Translations under genes and position numbers: made by a program
Assembly (NCBI GenBank): GCA_902573325.1
Contig: CACGJH010000008.1
Span: forward strand, 1 to 64,000
Reading direction: 5' to 3'
Source: an uncultured Alphaproteobacteria bacterium
GTDB lineage: Bacteria; Pseudomonadota; Alphaproteobacteria; HIMB59; GCA-002718135
DNA length: 64,000 nucleotides
Part shown: in pieces, positions 46,096 to 54,504 of the stretch
How the letters are laid out: every line of letters begins with the position of its first letter
Numbering within the stretch: the first letter of the stretch is position 1
Notes under the pieces: model-generated
Databases searched by the model: none
What the model saw: the letters and a program-made list of their open reading frames with translations, nothing else
Told to the model about the DNA's origin: nothing

Positions 46096-47238
46096 ATGAA
46101 CGATTTTCCAAAAGAAGAATTTATTTCCAGAATTGAAAAAATACAAATACATATTGAAAAAGAAAATATTGATGCTGTTATTATAACTTCACCGTCAAAT
46201 TTTAGATATTTCACTGGACTTGATAGTAATTTTTGGGAAAGTCCTACAAGACCCTGGTATTTAATTATTTCAAAAAAAAATCCAATTAAAGCTATAATAC
46301 CATCTATTGGTATTACAGCTATGCAAAACACATTAGTCAATAATATCGAAACTTGGGAGTCTCCAAATCCGAAAGATGAAGGAATATCTTTATTGAAAAA
46401 AAACATCAAAAGTTTTCCTAAAAATTCAAATATTGGTTTTGAATTAGGAAATGAAACTTTTTTGCGAATGAGTATTAACGATTATCAGGATATTCAAAAA
46501 AATTTATCAGAATATAATTTTGTTGATGCTAGTAAAATACTTTGGAGTATAAGAAAAATAAAATCTGAAATAGAGATCAGTAATATTAAAGAAATTTGTT
46601 CTATTACAAGTAAGGTGTTTGATAATTTTCCTGAAAAAATTAATTTAGGAATGAGTGAAAAACAAATTACATCAATATTTAAAAAAGAATTAATTGAGGG
46701 TGGTGCAGATTATATTCAATATATGGCGTGTGCTTCGGGACTTAATGGTTATAATCAGATTATCTGTAACCCAACAGAAAGGGTAACTAAAGATGGTGAT
46801 ATTCTAATTATTGATACCGGTGCAACTTTAAATGGTTATTTTTCAGATTTTGATAGAAATTTTGGCTTTGGAAGAATTAACAAACAAGTTCTAGATGCAT
46901 ATAATAAATTGTGGGAAGCAACTGAGAGAACTTTAGAAATTATAAAACCTGGAACTAGTTGTTCAGAAATATATTCTAAATTATCTTATAGTTTAACAAC
47001 TAACAACATATCAGTTGGAAGGATGGGTCATGGTTTAGGCTTACAACTGACTGAGCCGCCAAGTATTATGAAAAATGACAAAACATTACTTGAGGAAAAT
47101 ATGATTATAACTCTTGAGCCATCAATTGAAATGGACGAAAATAAAATATTAGTACAAGAAGAAAATTTATTGATAACTAAAGATTCCTATAAACTTTTAA
47201 GTACTAGAACTCCTGAAAATTTACCTATTATTAATTAG
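46096..47238 (+). CDS. M24 family metallopeptidase (Xaa-Pro aminopeptidase-like)
   Basis: A pita-bread fold enzyme of 380 residues. The N-terminal creatinase-type domain has SPSNFRYFTGLDS and FWESPTRPW. The C-terminal domain keeps all five metal ligands: D240 (IIDTGATLNG), D251 (FSDFDRNFG), H312 (MGHGLGLQLTEPPS), E341 (TLEPSIE) and E355 or E356 (VQEENLL), so it should bind two metals and cleave an X-Pro bond or hydrolyse a related amide. The DMSP lyase DddP shares the fold but has a different first-Asp motif, so I do not assign that. It abuts the ABC ATPase gene tail to tail. Confidence 0.87.
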   Translation: MNDFPKEEFISRIEKIQIHIEKENIDAVIITSPSNFRYFTGLDSNFWESPTRPWYLIISKKNPIKAIIPSIGITAMQNTLVNNIETWESPNPKDEGISLLKKNIKSFPKNSNIGFELGNETFLRMSINDYQDIQKNLSEYNFVDASKILWSIRKIKSEIEISNIKEICSITSKVFDNFPEKINLGMSEKQITSIFKKELIEGGADYIQYMACASGLNGYNQIICNPTERVTKDGDILIIDTGATLNGYFSDFDRNFGFGRINKQVLDAYNKLWEATERTLEIIKPGTSCSEIYSKLSYSLTTNNISVGRMGHGLGLQLTEPPSIMKNDKTLLEENMIITLEPSIEMDENKILVQEENLLITKDSYKLLSTRTPENLPIIN

Positions 47239-48957
47239 TTAAATAATTGATTCAATTTTAGGCATAAGTCTAATTAATTCCTTTGTATATTCATGCTGAG
47301 GATTATTAAACAATTCCTCTGTATCTTTTGTTTCACAAACAGCACCATTTTTTAGTACAATTATTCGGTTACACATTTGGCGAATTACAGGAAGATCATG
47401 GCTAATAAATAGCATAGTGAGATGAAGTTCATCTTGTATATCTTTTAATAAATTCAATATTTGTGCTTGTATACTGACATCCAATGCAGAAGTTGGTTCA
47501 TCACATATTAATAATCTTGGTCTTGTTGCCAAGGCACGAGCAATAGATATTCTCTGCCTTTGCCCTCCTGAGAATTCATGTGGGTATCGATCTAGAGATT
47601 GTCTGGTCATTCCAACAATATCTATTAGGTCGTAAACATTTTGTAAAAGATCATTATTGCTAATATTTTTTTGAAAAAATTTAATTGGTTCTGCAATAAT
47701 ATCCTTAACTTTGAAACGAGGATTTAGAGATGAGTAAGGATCTTGAAAAATCATTTGAATTTGACCTCTACTATTATGAATTTGATATTTTTTTTTTGAA
47801 TTATATAGAGGTTCATTATTATAAATTAAATTACCTTTATTAGGACTAATTAATCCAGTAATAATTTTTGCAATAGTTGATTTACCTGAACCAGACTCTC
47901 CAACTAATCCAAGTGTCTCACCTTCGAATAATTCAAAAGATACATTGTCGACAGCTTTAACTATTTTATCATTCGAACTTTTATTAGAAATAAATGAAAA
48001 ACCACTACCTAAAGAATTATCATCAAAAACTTTTGTCATTTCCTCAAGTTTTAATAATTTTTGATTTTTATTTTCCCTTATGCCCCATGTTTTAATAATA
48101 TTTTTAGTCAAATCCTTGGAACTAGATGTTATTTCCTTACCATCGGGGCTAATCAATTTAAATCTATCAATTTTCTTATTTGTTGGTGGCACTGAAATTA
48201 CTAAGCTTCTTGCTTCTGTTGATTTTGGATTTGTTAATAATTCTTTAGTCTCACCTTGTTCAACAATATGTCCGTATCTCATGACAATAACTTTATCAGT
48301 CGTCTCTGCTATGACTCCCATATCATGGGTAATAATTATAACACCAAGATTTCTTTTCTTTGTAAGATCTTTAAGAAGTTCTAATATTTGATATTGAATA
48401 CTTACATCTAAAGCTGTTGTTGGTTCATCTGCAATTATTAAGTCAGGTTCACAACTTATCGCTAAAGCTATCACAACTCTTTGACGCATACCGCCACTAA
48501 ATTGGTGTGGATAGTCTTCAATTCTTTTTTCAGCGTTCTCTATTCCAACCTCTTTAAGTAGTTGAATTGATTTTTTAAGTGAATCTTGATAACTTAAATT
48601 CAAATGAGCCTGAATAGTTTCAATTAATTGATCTTTTATTTTAAATAGAGGGTTTAATGAAGTTTGAGGGTCTTGAAAGACAAATCCTATTTTTTTTCCT
48701 CTAATATTTTGAATTATTTCTTCATTACTTCTTAATTCAATATTGTCTATTTTTATTGAACCATCTGTGATTTCACCTGGAGGATCAATCAAGTTAATTA
48801 TCGCATTTGCAATTGTAGATTTTCCAGATCCAGACTCACCGACAATTCCTAATATTTCGCCTCTTTCTAAAGAAAATTCTACATTTTTGCTTGCAACAAT
48901 AGTTTCCTTTCGTGTTGGATAACTTATGTTTAAATTTTTTACTTCTAAAAAACTCAT
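47239..48957 (-). CDS. Fused dual-ATPase subunit of a peptide-type ABC transporter (DppD-DppF-like)
   Basis: One 572-residue protein carries both nucleotide-binding domains. The first (about 1-270) has Walker A GESGSGKST, signature FSGGMRQRVVIALA and Walker B LIIADEPTTALDV; the second (about 310-560) has GESGSGKST, FSGGQRQRISIARAL and LLICDEPTSALDV. The two are joined by a charged linker of some 50 residues; RFKLISPDGKEITS lies there. Fusion of DppD and DppF is common in GsiA-like transporters. ATG 48957 is used; it shares ATGA with the stop of the preceding permease gene. It energises import by the two permeases and binding protein encoded upstream. Confidence 0.93.
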   Translation of the reverse strand: MSFLEVKNLNISYPTRKETIVASKNVEFSLERGEILGIVGESGSGKSTIANAIINLIDPPGEITDGSIKIDNIELRSNEEIIQNIRGKKIGFVFQDPQTSLNPLFKIKDQLIETIQAHLNLSYQDSLKKSIQLLKEVGIENAEKRIEDYPHQFSGGMRQRVVIALAISCEPDLIIADEPTTALDVSIQYQILELLKDLTKKRNLGVIIITHDMGVIAETTDKVIVMRYGHIVEQGETKELLTNPKSTEARSLVISVPPTNKKIDRFKLISPDGKEITSSSKDLTKNIIKTWGIRENKNQKLLKLEEMTKVFDDNSLGSGFSFISNKSSNDKIVKAVDNVSFELFEGETLGLVGESGSGKSTIAKIITGLISPNKGNLIYNNEPLYNSKKKYQIHNSRGQIQMIFQDPYSSLNPRFKVKDIIAEPIKFFQKNISNNDLLQNVYDLIDIVGMTRQSLDRYPHEFSGGQRQRISIARALATRPRLLICDEPTSALDVSIQAQILNLLKDIQDELHLTMLFISHDLPVIRQMCNRIIVLKNGAVCETKDTEELFNNPQHEYTKELIRLMPKIESII

Positions 48958-49877
48958 CTCTTTTTTAATTTTGGATTTAAAGCATCTCTCATCCAATCCC
49001 CTAATAAATTAATTGATAATGCTAAAACAATTAAGAAAATTGCTGGAAAAAAAGTAATCCACCACTCTCCTGAAAACAAAAAATTATTTCCAAACCTTAT
49101 TAGAGTCCCAAGAGAAGGTGTTGTTGGTGGAACGCCAACACCTAAAAAACTTAAGGTGGACTCTGTAATAATTGCAAGTGCTAATCCGATTGTAGCAATT
49201 ACTAATATAGGCCGAAGTATATTTGGTAAAATATGCTTAAACATAATTAATATATTTGATAATCCAATAATTCTTGAAGCTGAGACATACTCTTTATTTT
49301 TTTCAACTAAGGTTGATGCTCTTGATACTCTTGCAAACTGAGGCCATTCTGAAATACCAATGGCGAAAATCAAAACATAAATTGCCATTTCGTCATGCAT
49401 TGATTGTGAGATAATTGCCCTTGCAATACCATCAACAAGTAAAGCCATTAAAATACTTGGAATAGTTAACTGCACATCTGTAAGGCGCATTACAATTATC
49501 TCATACCTACCACCAATATATCCAGCTGTTATTCCAAGAAAAACTCCAAGTATCATTGCAAAAATTATAGATGCAAAACCAACGATCAGTGAAATTCTTG
49601 AACCATAAATCATTGTTGAAAACATATCTCTTCCTTGCTGATCAGTTCCTAATATGAAGCTAAAACTTCCTCCCTCCGACCATACTGGTGGGGTAAAGGC
49701 ATCCATTAAAGAAACTGATGCTGGATCAAAAGGATTATAAGGTGCAACTATCCCAGCAAATACAGAACAAAAAAGTATAATAAAAAATATTGTTGAAGAA
49801 ATTACTGCTAATTTAGAATTAAAGAAACTGTATCCAATATCAGTATCGTATATTTTATTGTACGTTTTAAGTAGCAT
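48954..49877 (-). CDS. ABC transporter permease, DppC-like
   Basis: The second membrane subunit, 307 residues with about six hydrophobic segments. It opens with the DppC-type N-terminus followed by FSFILGTDQQGRDMFSTMIYGSRISL. The EAA loop facing the ATPase is EYVSASRIIGLSNILIMFKH, and LSFLGVGVPPTTPSLGTLI is the usual C-terminal hallmark. It is one base after the DppB-like gene and overlaps the ATPase gene by 4 bases. It assembles with that DppB-like protein into the importer channel. Confidence 0.94.
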   Translation of the reverse strand: MLLKTYNKIYDTDIGYSFFNSKLAVISSTIFFIILFCSVFAGIVAPYNPFDPASVSLMDAFTPPVWSEGGSFSFILGTDQQGRDMFSTMIYGSRISLIVGFASIIFAMILGVFLGITAGYIGGRYEIIVMRLTDVQLTIPSILMALLVDGIARAIISQSMHDEMAIYVLIFAIGISEWPQFARVSRASTLVEKNKEYVSASRIIGLSNILIMFKHILPNILRPILVIATIGLALAIITESTLSFLGVGVPPTTPSLGTLIRFGNNFLFSGEWWITFFPAIFLIVLALSINLLGDWMRDALNPKLKKR

Positions 49878-49878
49878 T

Positions 49879-50856
49879 TTAACTACCCTCTTCCTTCAGC
49901 CTAATTCTAGGATCAATAAAATAGTATGTGATATCTACAATAAAATTTATCATAACAAATATAAAAGCTACCATAATCATGTATGCTGACATAATTGGAA
50001 TATCGACAAAGTATACTGCTTTGATAAATAATGACCCCATGCCTGGCCATTGAAAAACTGTTTCTGTAATAATTGAAAAAGCAATTAACGTTCCAATGTT
50101 AATACCGGTAATAGTAATAACTGGAATTAATCCATTTTTTAGCGCATGCTTATAATTAATAACACTCCTTTTTATACCTCTTGCTTTTGCAAATTTAATA
50201 TAATCTGTTTGTAAAATTTCCATCATTTCAGCGCGGACTAATCTAATAACATAGGTCATTTGAAATAAACTTAACGTAACTGATGGGAGTATCAGTGCTT
50301 TTAAACCAGAAATAGTTAAAAATCCTGTGCTCCAAAAACCTAATTGTGTGACTTCACCTCTTCCAAAGGATGGAAGAACTCCTAAAATTACTGAAAACAA
50401 ATAAATTAACATTATTCCTATAATGAATGTAGGTAATGAAACCCCTGCCAGAGAAATCACAAGAATAATATTAGAAATAAAACTGTCTCTGTAAATACCA
50501 GTATATACACCCAAGATGACACCGCTGATGATTGCAATTAAAGCGGAGACGAAAACTAATTCTAAAGTTGCAGGCATTCTTTCAGCAATTAAGTCTGAAA
50601 CTTCTCTTTTTAATTGGTATGATATTCCAAAATCACCTTTAATTACATTTCCTATAAAACGTGAAAATTGAACGTAAACAGGATCATTTAAACCCAATAC
50701 TTCTCTAACCTCAGCACGTCTTTCATCTGAAGCATCTTCTCCAGTCATACTATTTACTGGATCACCAACAAAATTAAATAAGGAAAATGAAACAAAGGCC
50801 ACAACAATCATTACAAGAATAGATTGAAAGAGTCTTTTAAAGAAATAGCTAAACAT
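49879..50856 (-). CDS. ABC transporter permease, DppB-like
   Basis: The first membrane subunit, 325 residues. The start FKRLFQSILVMIVVAFVSFSLF and GLNDPVYVQFSRFIGNVIKGDFGISY are typical of DppB/OppB. The EAA loop is YIKFAKARGIKRSVINYKHALKN (conserved A-[KR]-G), and QWPGMGSLFIKAVYFVDIPI lies near the C-terminus. It comes after the binding-protein gene, from which it is separated by an 11-base-pair stem-loop that may set the level of permease relative to binding protein. Confidence 0.94.
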   Translation of the reverse strand: MFSYFFKRLFQSILVMIVVAFVSFSLFNFVGDPVNSMTGEDASDERRAEVREVLGLNDPVYVQFSRFIGNVIKGDFGISYQLKREVSDLIAERMPATLELVFVSALIAIISGVILGVYTGIYRDSFISNIILVISLAGVSLPTFIIGIMLIYLFSVILGVLPSFGRGEVTQLGFWSTGFLTISGLKALILPSVTLSLFQMTYVIRLVRAEMMEILQTDYIKFAKARGIKRSVINYKHALKNGLIPVITITGINIGTLIAFSIITETVFQWPGMGSLFIKAVYFVDIPIMSAYMIMVAFIFVMINFIVDITYYFIDPRIRLKEEGS

Positions 50857-50863
50857 GGTTTAA

Positions 50864-50889
50864 TTTCTGGCCAGATTACTGGCCAGAAA
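50864..50889. promoter_or_regulatory. Stem-loop between binding-protein and permease genes
   Basis: TTTCTGGCCAG and CTGGCCAGAAA form a perfect 11-base-pair stem with a 4-base ATTA loop, in the 45-base gap between the solute-binding protein stop and the DppB-like start on the minus strand. No run of U follows on that strand, so it is probably not a full terminator. Stem-loops there often protect the upstream message or cut read-through, keeping binding protein in excess. Confidence 0.75.
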
Positions 50890-50901
50890 ATATAAAAATT
50901 A

Positions 50902-52476
50902 TTAGTTTACGTTTGCAAATCTAAATAATGGCTCGTTGTTCATTCTAATTGGAACATCGACATTACTTTTTGATGCTTGGTTGACAACTTGGTGATGTAA
51001 AGGAAGATATGTTACATCATCTTGAGTAATATCCCAAGCTTCAGCAATCATAGCATTTCTTTTATCTTGATCTGTTTCAACACCCATTGCCGCTACTAAC
51101 TCATCAACTCTAGCATTACTGAAATTAACTTTATTCCAGCTACCAGCACTATCAAATAAGTACGAGTATACGTAATGACTATCAAAAGTTGGAACACCCC
51201 AACCTAACATGTACATGTCACTTGTCATACCGTTTGCGTCACCTTCTTTAACTTCTGAGAAGTGTTGACTTTTAGTTTTTGCATCAAGAGTTACATCAAC
51301 TCCAATTTTAGCAAACATACCAATTGCAGCAACACAGATTGCTTCATCGTTTATGTAACGATCATTTGGACAATCTAGTGTAACTTCAAATCCATCTGGA
51401 TAACCAGCCTCTGCTAATAGTTTTTTTGATAGCTCTGGATCATAAGGTAATCTTTCATCACGTGCAGCTGTATGACCATTTACACCAGGAGCAGTGATAA
51501 TTCCTGCAGGAACACTTTGTCCTCTCATTACCTTATCCTTAATAGCTTCCATATCTAAAGCATGGTACATAGCTAAACGAACTCTTTTATCTGCAAAAGG
51601 ATTTTTACCTTTGATATTAGATGAATTTAATTCAGCAGAACCTTGATCCATTCCAAAAAATATTGTTCTATTTTGAGGAGTCATTTTTACACCATGTCCA
51701 GCAGAAGATTTGATTCTCTCAATATCTTGAACAGGAACAACGTTTGTGTAGTCAATTTCTCCAGATAGAAGTGCTGCAACTCTTGTTGCATCATTTGCAA
51801 TAGGAAGTAATTCAATAGTATCTACATTGAAAGTACTATCATCACCCCACCAATCATTATTTTTTTCAAAAACAGTTCTTACGTCCTGTTCTCTAAAAGT
51901 AATTTTGAAAGGTCCAGTTCCATTTGCATTAGAAGCGCAATAAGATGTTTCACCTGCATCCCAGTTGTATGAAACTTCACAACCATTTGCTTTTGCCCAA
52001 TCTTCAGACATAACAAATATCTGAGTTAATTGATTTAAAAGAATTGGATTTGGTCCATCTGTTACAATCTGAACTGTGTGATCAGTTAATGCTGATGCTG
52101 ATTTAATGCTTTTAATTAAATCTACCATATCAGATGGGGCAGTTTTTGCTCTATTGATACTAAAAGCAATATCACTAGCTGTTAAATCTGATCCATCATG
52201 AAATTTTACACCCTTACGAATTGTAAATATCCAAGTGTCATCAGCAGTTGTTTTCCATGATTCAGCAAGCTGAGGAAGTATTTCCATATTAATACCTGGA
52301 GTTACCAAACCTTCATATACTTGACGTGAAACCATGTGAGTTGGTCCTTCGTTTTGTGCATGCGGATCAAGAGTTAAAGAGTCACCAGGCATTGACCATT
52401 TAATAGTGTTTGCAAATGCTGGTGAGAAAATACCCATGAAAAGCAAAGACAAAACAATGCTTAAAGTCTTTTTCAT
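50902..52476 (-). CDS. ABC transporter solute-binding protein, family 5 (DppA-like)
   Basis: A periplasmic binding protein of 524 residues for peptides or related solutes. The signal peptide is MKKTLSIVLSLLFMGIFSPA with cleavage after AFA. Mature features include LDPHAQNEGPTHMVSRQVYEGL, WKTTADDTWIFTIRKGVKFHDGS and GTGPFKI, all standard for SBP_bac_5. Members bind di- and oligopeptides, nickel, glutathione or opines; the pocket cannot be read here. ATG 52476 follows GGAGG by 7 bases, and I reject the upstream extension that would pass through that site. The gene heads the four-gene importer operon. Confidence 0.94.
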   Translation of the reverse strand: MKKTLSIVLSLLFMGIFSPAFANTIKWSMPGDSLTLDPHAQNEGPTHMVSRQVYEGLVTPGINMEILPQLAESWKTTADDTWIFTIRKGVKFHDGSDLTASDIAFSINRAKTAPSDMVDLIKSIKSASALTDHTVQIVTDGPNPILLNQLTQIFVMSEDWAKANGCEVSYNWDAGETSYCASNANGTGPFKITFREQDVRTVFEKNNDWWGDDSTFNVDTIELLPIANDATRVAALLSGEIDYTNVVPVQDIERIKSSAGHGVKMTPQNRTIFFGMDQGSAELNSSNIKGKNPFADKRVRLAMYHALDMEAIKDKVMRGQSVPAGIITAPGVNGHTAARDERLPYDPELSKKLLAEAGYPDGFEVTLDCPNDRYINDEAICVAAIGMFAKIGVDVTLDAKTKSQHFSEVKEGDANGMTSDMYMLGWGVPTFDSHYVYSYLFDSAGSWNKVNFSNARVDELVAAMGVETDQDKRNAMIAEAWDITQDDVTYLPLHHQVVNQASKSNVDVPIRMNNEPLFRFANVN

Positions 52477-52483
52477 ATTATTT

Positions 52484-52488
52484 CCTCC
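52484..52488 (-). promoter_or_regulatory. Strong Shine-Dalgarno GGAGG for the binding-protein gene
   Basis: On the minus strand GGAGG lies 7 bases before ATG 52476, an ideal distance. It fits high expression of the binding protein and decides the start. Confidence 0.7.
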
Positions 52489-52536
52489 ATAGAAATTTGA
52501 TGGTAGACCCATACAACTTCAATGGAAATATTCAAT

Positions 52537-52586
52537 ATTATTAGTATTAATAAGTGCTATATTTTGTCATAATTATTAGTATTAAT
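52537..52586. repeat. Pair of 15-base direct repeats between the importer and nth
   Basis: ATTATTAGTATTAAT is repeated exactly at 52537-52551 and 52572-52586, 35 bases start to start. The pair lies in the 141-base gap that separates the importer operon (minus) from nth (plus), the largest gap in the window. Position and exactness suggest tandem regulator sites. Being AT-only apart from one G, chance or slippage cannot be excluded. Confidence 0.6.
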
Positions 52587-52600
52587 TTAGACATACCCTT

Positions 52601-52608
52601 GGAGGAGG
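52601..52608 (+). promoter_or_regulatory. Shine-Dalgarno GGAGGAGG supporting a GTG start
   Basis: GGAGGAGG ends 9 bases before GTG 52618 and fixes the start of nth. Confidence 0.65.
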
Positions 52609-52617
52609 CTTGATATA

Positions 52618-53268
52618 GTGAAAAAAATAGAGAAGGCACAAGAGATCTCTAGAATACTAAATCGTATATACAGAAAAGTACCTATTCCTCTTAACCACAA
52701 AAATAAATTTGAATTAGTTGTAGCTGTACTTCTTAGTGCTCAATGTACAGATGAAAGAGTTAATCAAGTTACGCCAATACTATTTAAAAAAGCTAACACA
52801 GCTATAAAAATGACAAAAGTGCCAAAAAAAACAATTTATAATATTATTCGCCCTTGTGGTTTGGCGCCTCAAAAATCAAAAGCAATTTTTGAACTATCAA
52901 GAATTCTTGTAAAAAAATTTAAAGGCAATGTTCCAGAAAGTTTTGAAGAATTAGAAAACTTGCCAGGTGTTGGTCACAAAACAGCCAGTGTTGTTATGTC
53001 TCAAGGATTTGGTCATCCAGCATTTCCAGTTGATACACACATTCATCGTTTAGCTCAACGTTGGGGTTTAACAAATGGTAAAAATGTTGTCCAAACAGAA
53101 AAAGATTTAAAATATCTTTTTCCAAAAAAATCTTGGAACAAACTTCATTTACAAATAATATTTTATGGAAGAGAATTTTGTCAGGCAAGAAGTTGTTATG
53201 GTTTGGAGTGTGAAATATGCAAGGTTTGTAATCCAAAGAGAAAAACGCCTATAAAAACAAAAAAGTAG
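52618..53268 (+). CDS. nth: Endonuclease III
   Basis: A DNA glycosylase/AP lyase that removes oxidised pyrimidines, 216 residues. The helix-hairpin-helix LENLPGVGHKTASVVMSQGF contains the catalytic Lys (K in GHKTA), and the essential Asp is in PVDTHIHRLAQRWG. The C-terminal [4Fe-4S] cluster is complete: FCQARSCYGLECEICKVC gives C-x6-C-x2-C-x5-C in the usual pattern apart from one adjacent Cys I cannot place precisely. GTG 52618 is the start, with a strong ribosome-binding site. The gene ends 3 bases from the convergent hemJ stop. Confidence 0.95.
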   Translation: MKKIEKAQEISRILNRIYRKVPIPLNHKNKFELVVAVLLSAQCTDERVNQVTPILFKKANTAIKMTKVPKKTIYNIIRPCGLAPQKSKAIFELSRILVKKFKGNVPESFEELENLPGVGHKTASVVMSQGFGHPAFPVDTHIHRLAQRWGLTNGKNVVQTEKDLKYLFPKKSWNKLHLQIIFYGREFCQARSCYGLECEICKVCNPKRKTPIKTKK

Positions 53269-53271
53269 TAA

Positions 53272-53691
53272 TTAAAAAGGCTGAAATACAACAAGTATAA
53301 GTATAAAAATCAATATTACTGCTGGCGCTTCATTTGTAATTCTAAAAAACTTAGTAGAGTATTTGTTTTTATCATTTTTAAAATCATTAAGACATTTTAA
53401 ACAAAAAAAATGATAGCCAGATAATAAAATTACAAATAAAATTTTTAAAAGCAACCAAGTATCAATACCCACATAATGTGTAAGTGTAAAACCTGATATC
53501 CACGTCACTATAAAAGCTGGAAACATAATTATTCTGTACAATTTTCCTTCCATTAGTTTGAATGTTTCTGAGGTTTCTTTTGTGATTTCAGGATTAGCAT
53601 GATTTACAAACAAACGTGGCAGATATAAAAGTCCAGCCATCCAAGCTATGATACTAAAAATATGAATAACTTTTAGAGTATTAAATAACAT
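53272..53691 (-). CDS. hemJ: Protoporphyrinogen oxidase HemJ
   Basis: A 139-residue membrane protein of the HemJ (UPF0093) family, the protoporphyrinogen IX to protoporphyrin IX step in many alphaproteobacteria. Four hydrophobic segments are visible. KVIHIFSIIAWMAGLLYLPRLFV contains the essential conserved His and LP-R elements, and LLKILFVILLSGYHFFCLK has another conserved His. It closes the heme run hemCD-hemE-hemH-hemF-hemJ on the minus strand, 3 bases after hemF. The product goes to HemH. Confidence 0.93.
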   Translation of the reverse strand: MLFNTLKVIHIFSIIAWMAGLLYLPRLFVNHANPEITKETSETFKLMEGKLYRIIMFPAFIVTWISGFTLTHYVGIDTWLLLKILFVILLSGYHFFCLKCLNDFKNDKNKYSTKFFRITNEAPAVILIFILILVVFQPF

Positions 53692-53694
53692 TAT

Positions 53695-54504
53695 TTATTC
53701 CCATACTGCGTGAGGAGGCATTGACATTAATATAGCATCAACATTCCCACCAGTCTCTAGACCAAATTTTGTACCTCTATCATATAATAAGTTAAATTCA
53801 GCATAGCGACTACGCTTAACTAATTGTATCTTTTTTTCCTCTTCATTCCACTCCTCATCCTTAAGTGCAATTAAAGTATTTTTGATAAACTGATGAAAAT
53901 AAGTACCTACGCCTTGGACAAATTCAAAATCTTTTCCCCAATCGCCAGTTTGAAGGTAATCAAAAAATATTCCTCCAACACCTCTTGGTTCGTTTCTATG
54001 TTTAAGAAAAAAATAGTCATCACACCATTTTTTAAATTTAGGATAATATGATTTATCATATTTATTACATAAAACTTCTAAACCACGATGATATTTTTTC
54101 TCATCCTCAAATATTACACAAGGTGTAATATCCAAGCCTCCACCAAACCATTCCTGAGTGGTTTTAATAAATCTTGTATTAAAATGCATAGAAGGAATTT
54201 TAGGTGAAACAGGATGTAATACAACACTGATGCCGGTTGCATTATAATTTGGATCTTCTTTAGCACCCAGAATAGTATCTCTCATATTTTCGTTAAATGT
54301 CCCAGAGACGGTAGAAATATTTACTCCACCTTTTTCAATAATATTCCCCTTAATTTTACTCATTTTACCACCACCATCACCTTTGTGATCCCAGTTACTT
54401 ATTTCAAATTGATTTTCATCAATGTTTTGAATAGTTTCAACTAAGTTATCTCGTAATTTTTCAAACCATTCTTTTGCAGTATTAAATTTGGGATCAGCAA
54501 TCAT
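53695..54504 (-). CDS. hemF: Coproporphyrinogen III oxidase, oxygen-dependent
   Basis: Aerobic decarboxylation of coproporphyrinogen III to protoporphyrinogen IX, 269 residues. The signature region contains NTRFIKTTQEWFGGGLDITP and FFLKHRNEPRGVGGIFFD; KRSRYAEFNLLYDRGTKFGL is the conserved C-terminal part. The enzyme needs oxygen, which fits an aerobic organism; no hemN is seen here. I use ATG 54504, which overlaps the hemH stop (ATGA). A TTG at 54513 is the only earlier alternative. Confidence 0.95.
   Translation of the reverse strand: MIADPKFNTAKEWFEKLRDNLVETIQNIDENQFEISNWDHKGDGGGKMSKIKGNIIEKGGVNISTVSGTFNENMRDTILGAKEDPNYNATGISVVLHPVSPKIPSMHFNTRFIKTTQEWFGGGLDITPCVIFEDEKKYHRGLEVLCNKYDKSYYPKFKKWCDDYFFLKHRNEPRGVGGIFFDYLQTGDWGKDFEFVQGVGTYFHQFIKNTLIALKDEEWNEEEKKIQLVKRSRYAEFNLLYDRGTKFGLETGGNVDAILMSMPPHAVWE

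Noticed and set aside
46096-47238. M24 protein considered as the DMSP lyase DddP
   Set aside because: It keeps the five ligands of Xaa-Pro peptidases and the DTGATLNGYFSDFDR pattern of that group, not the first-Asp motif I associate with DddP.
50864-50889. Stem-loop considered as a rho-independent terminator
   Set aside because: Neither strand shows a proper run of U after the stem in the direction of the operon, and the permease gene starts a few bases later.
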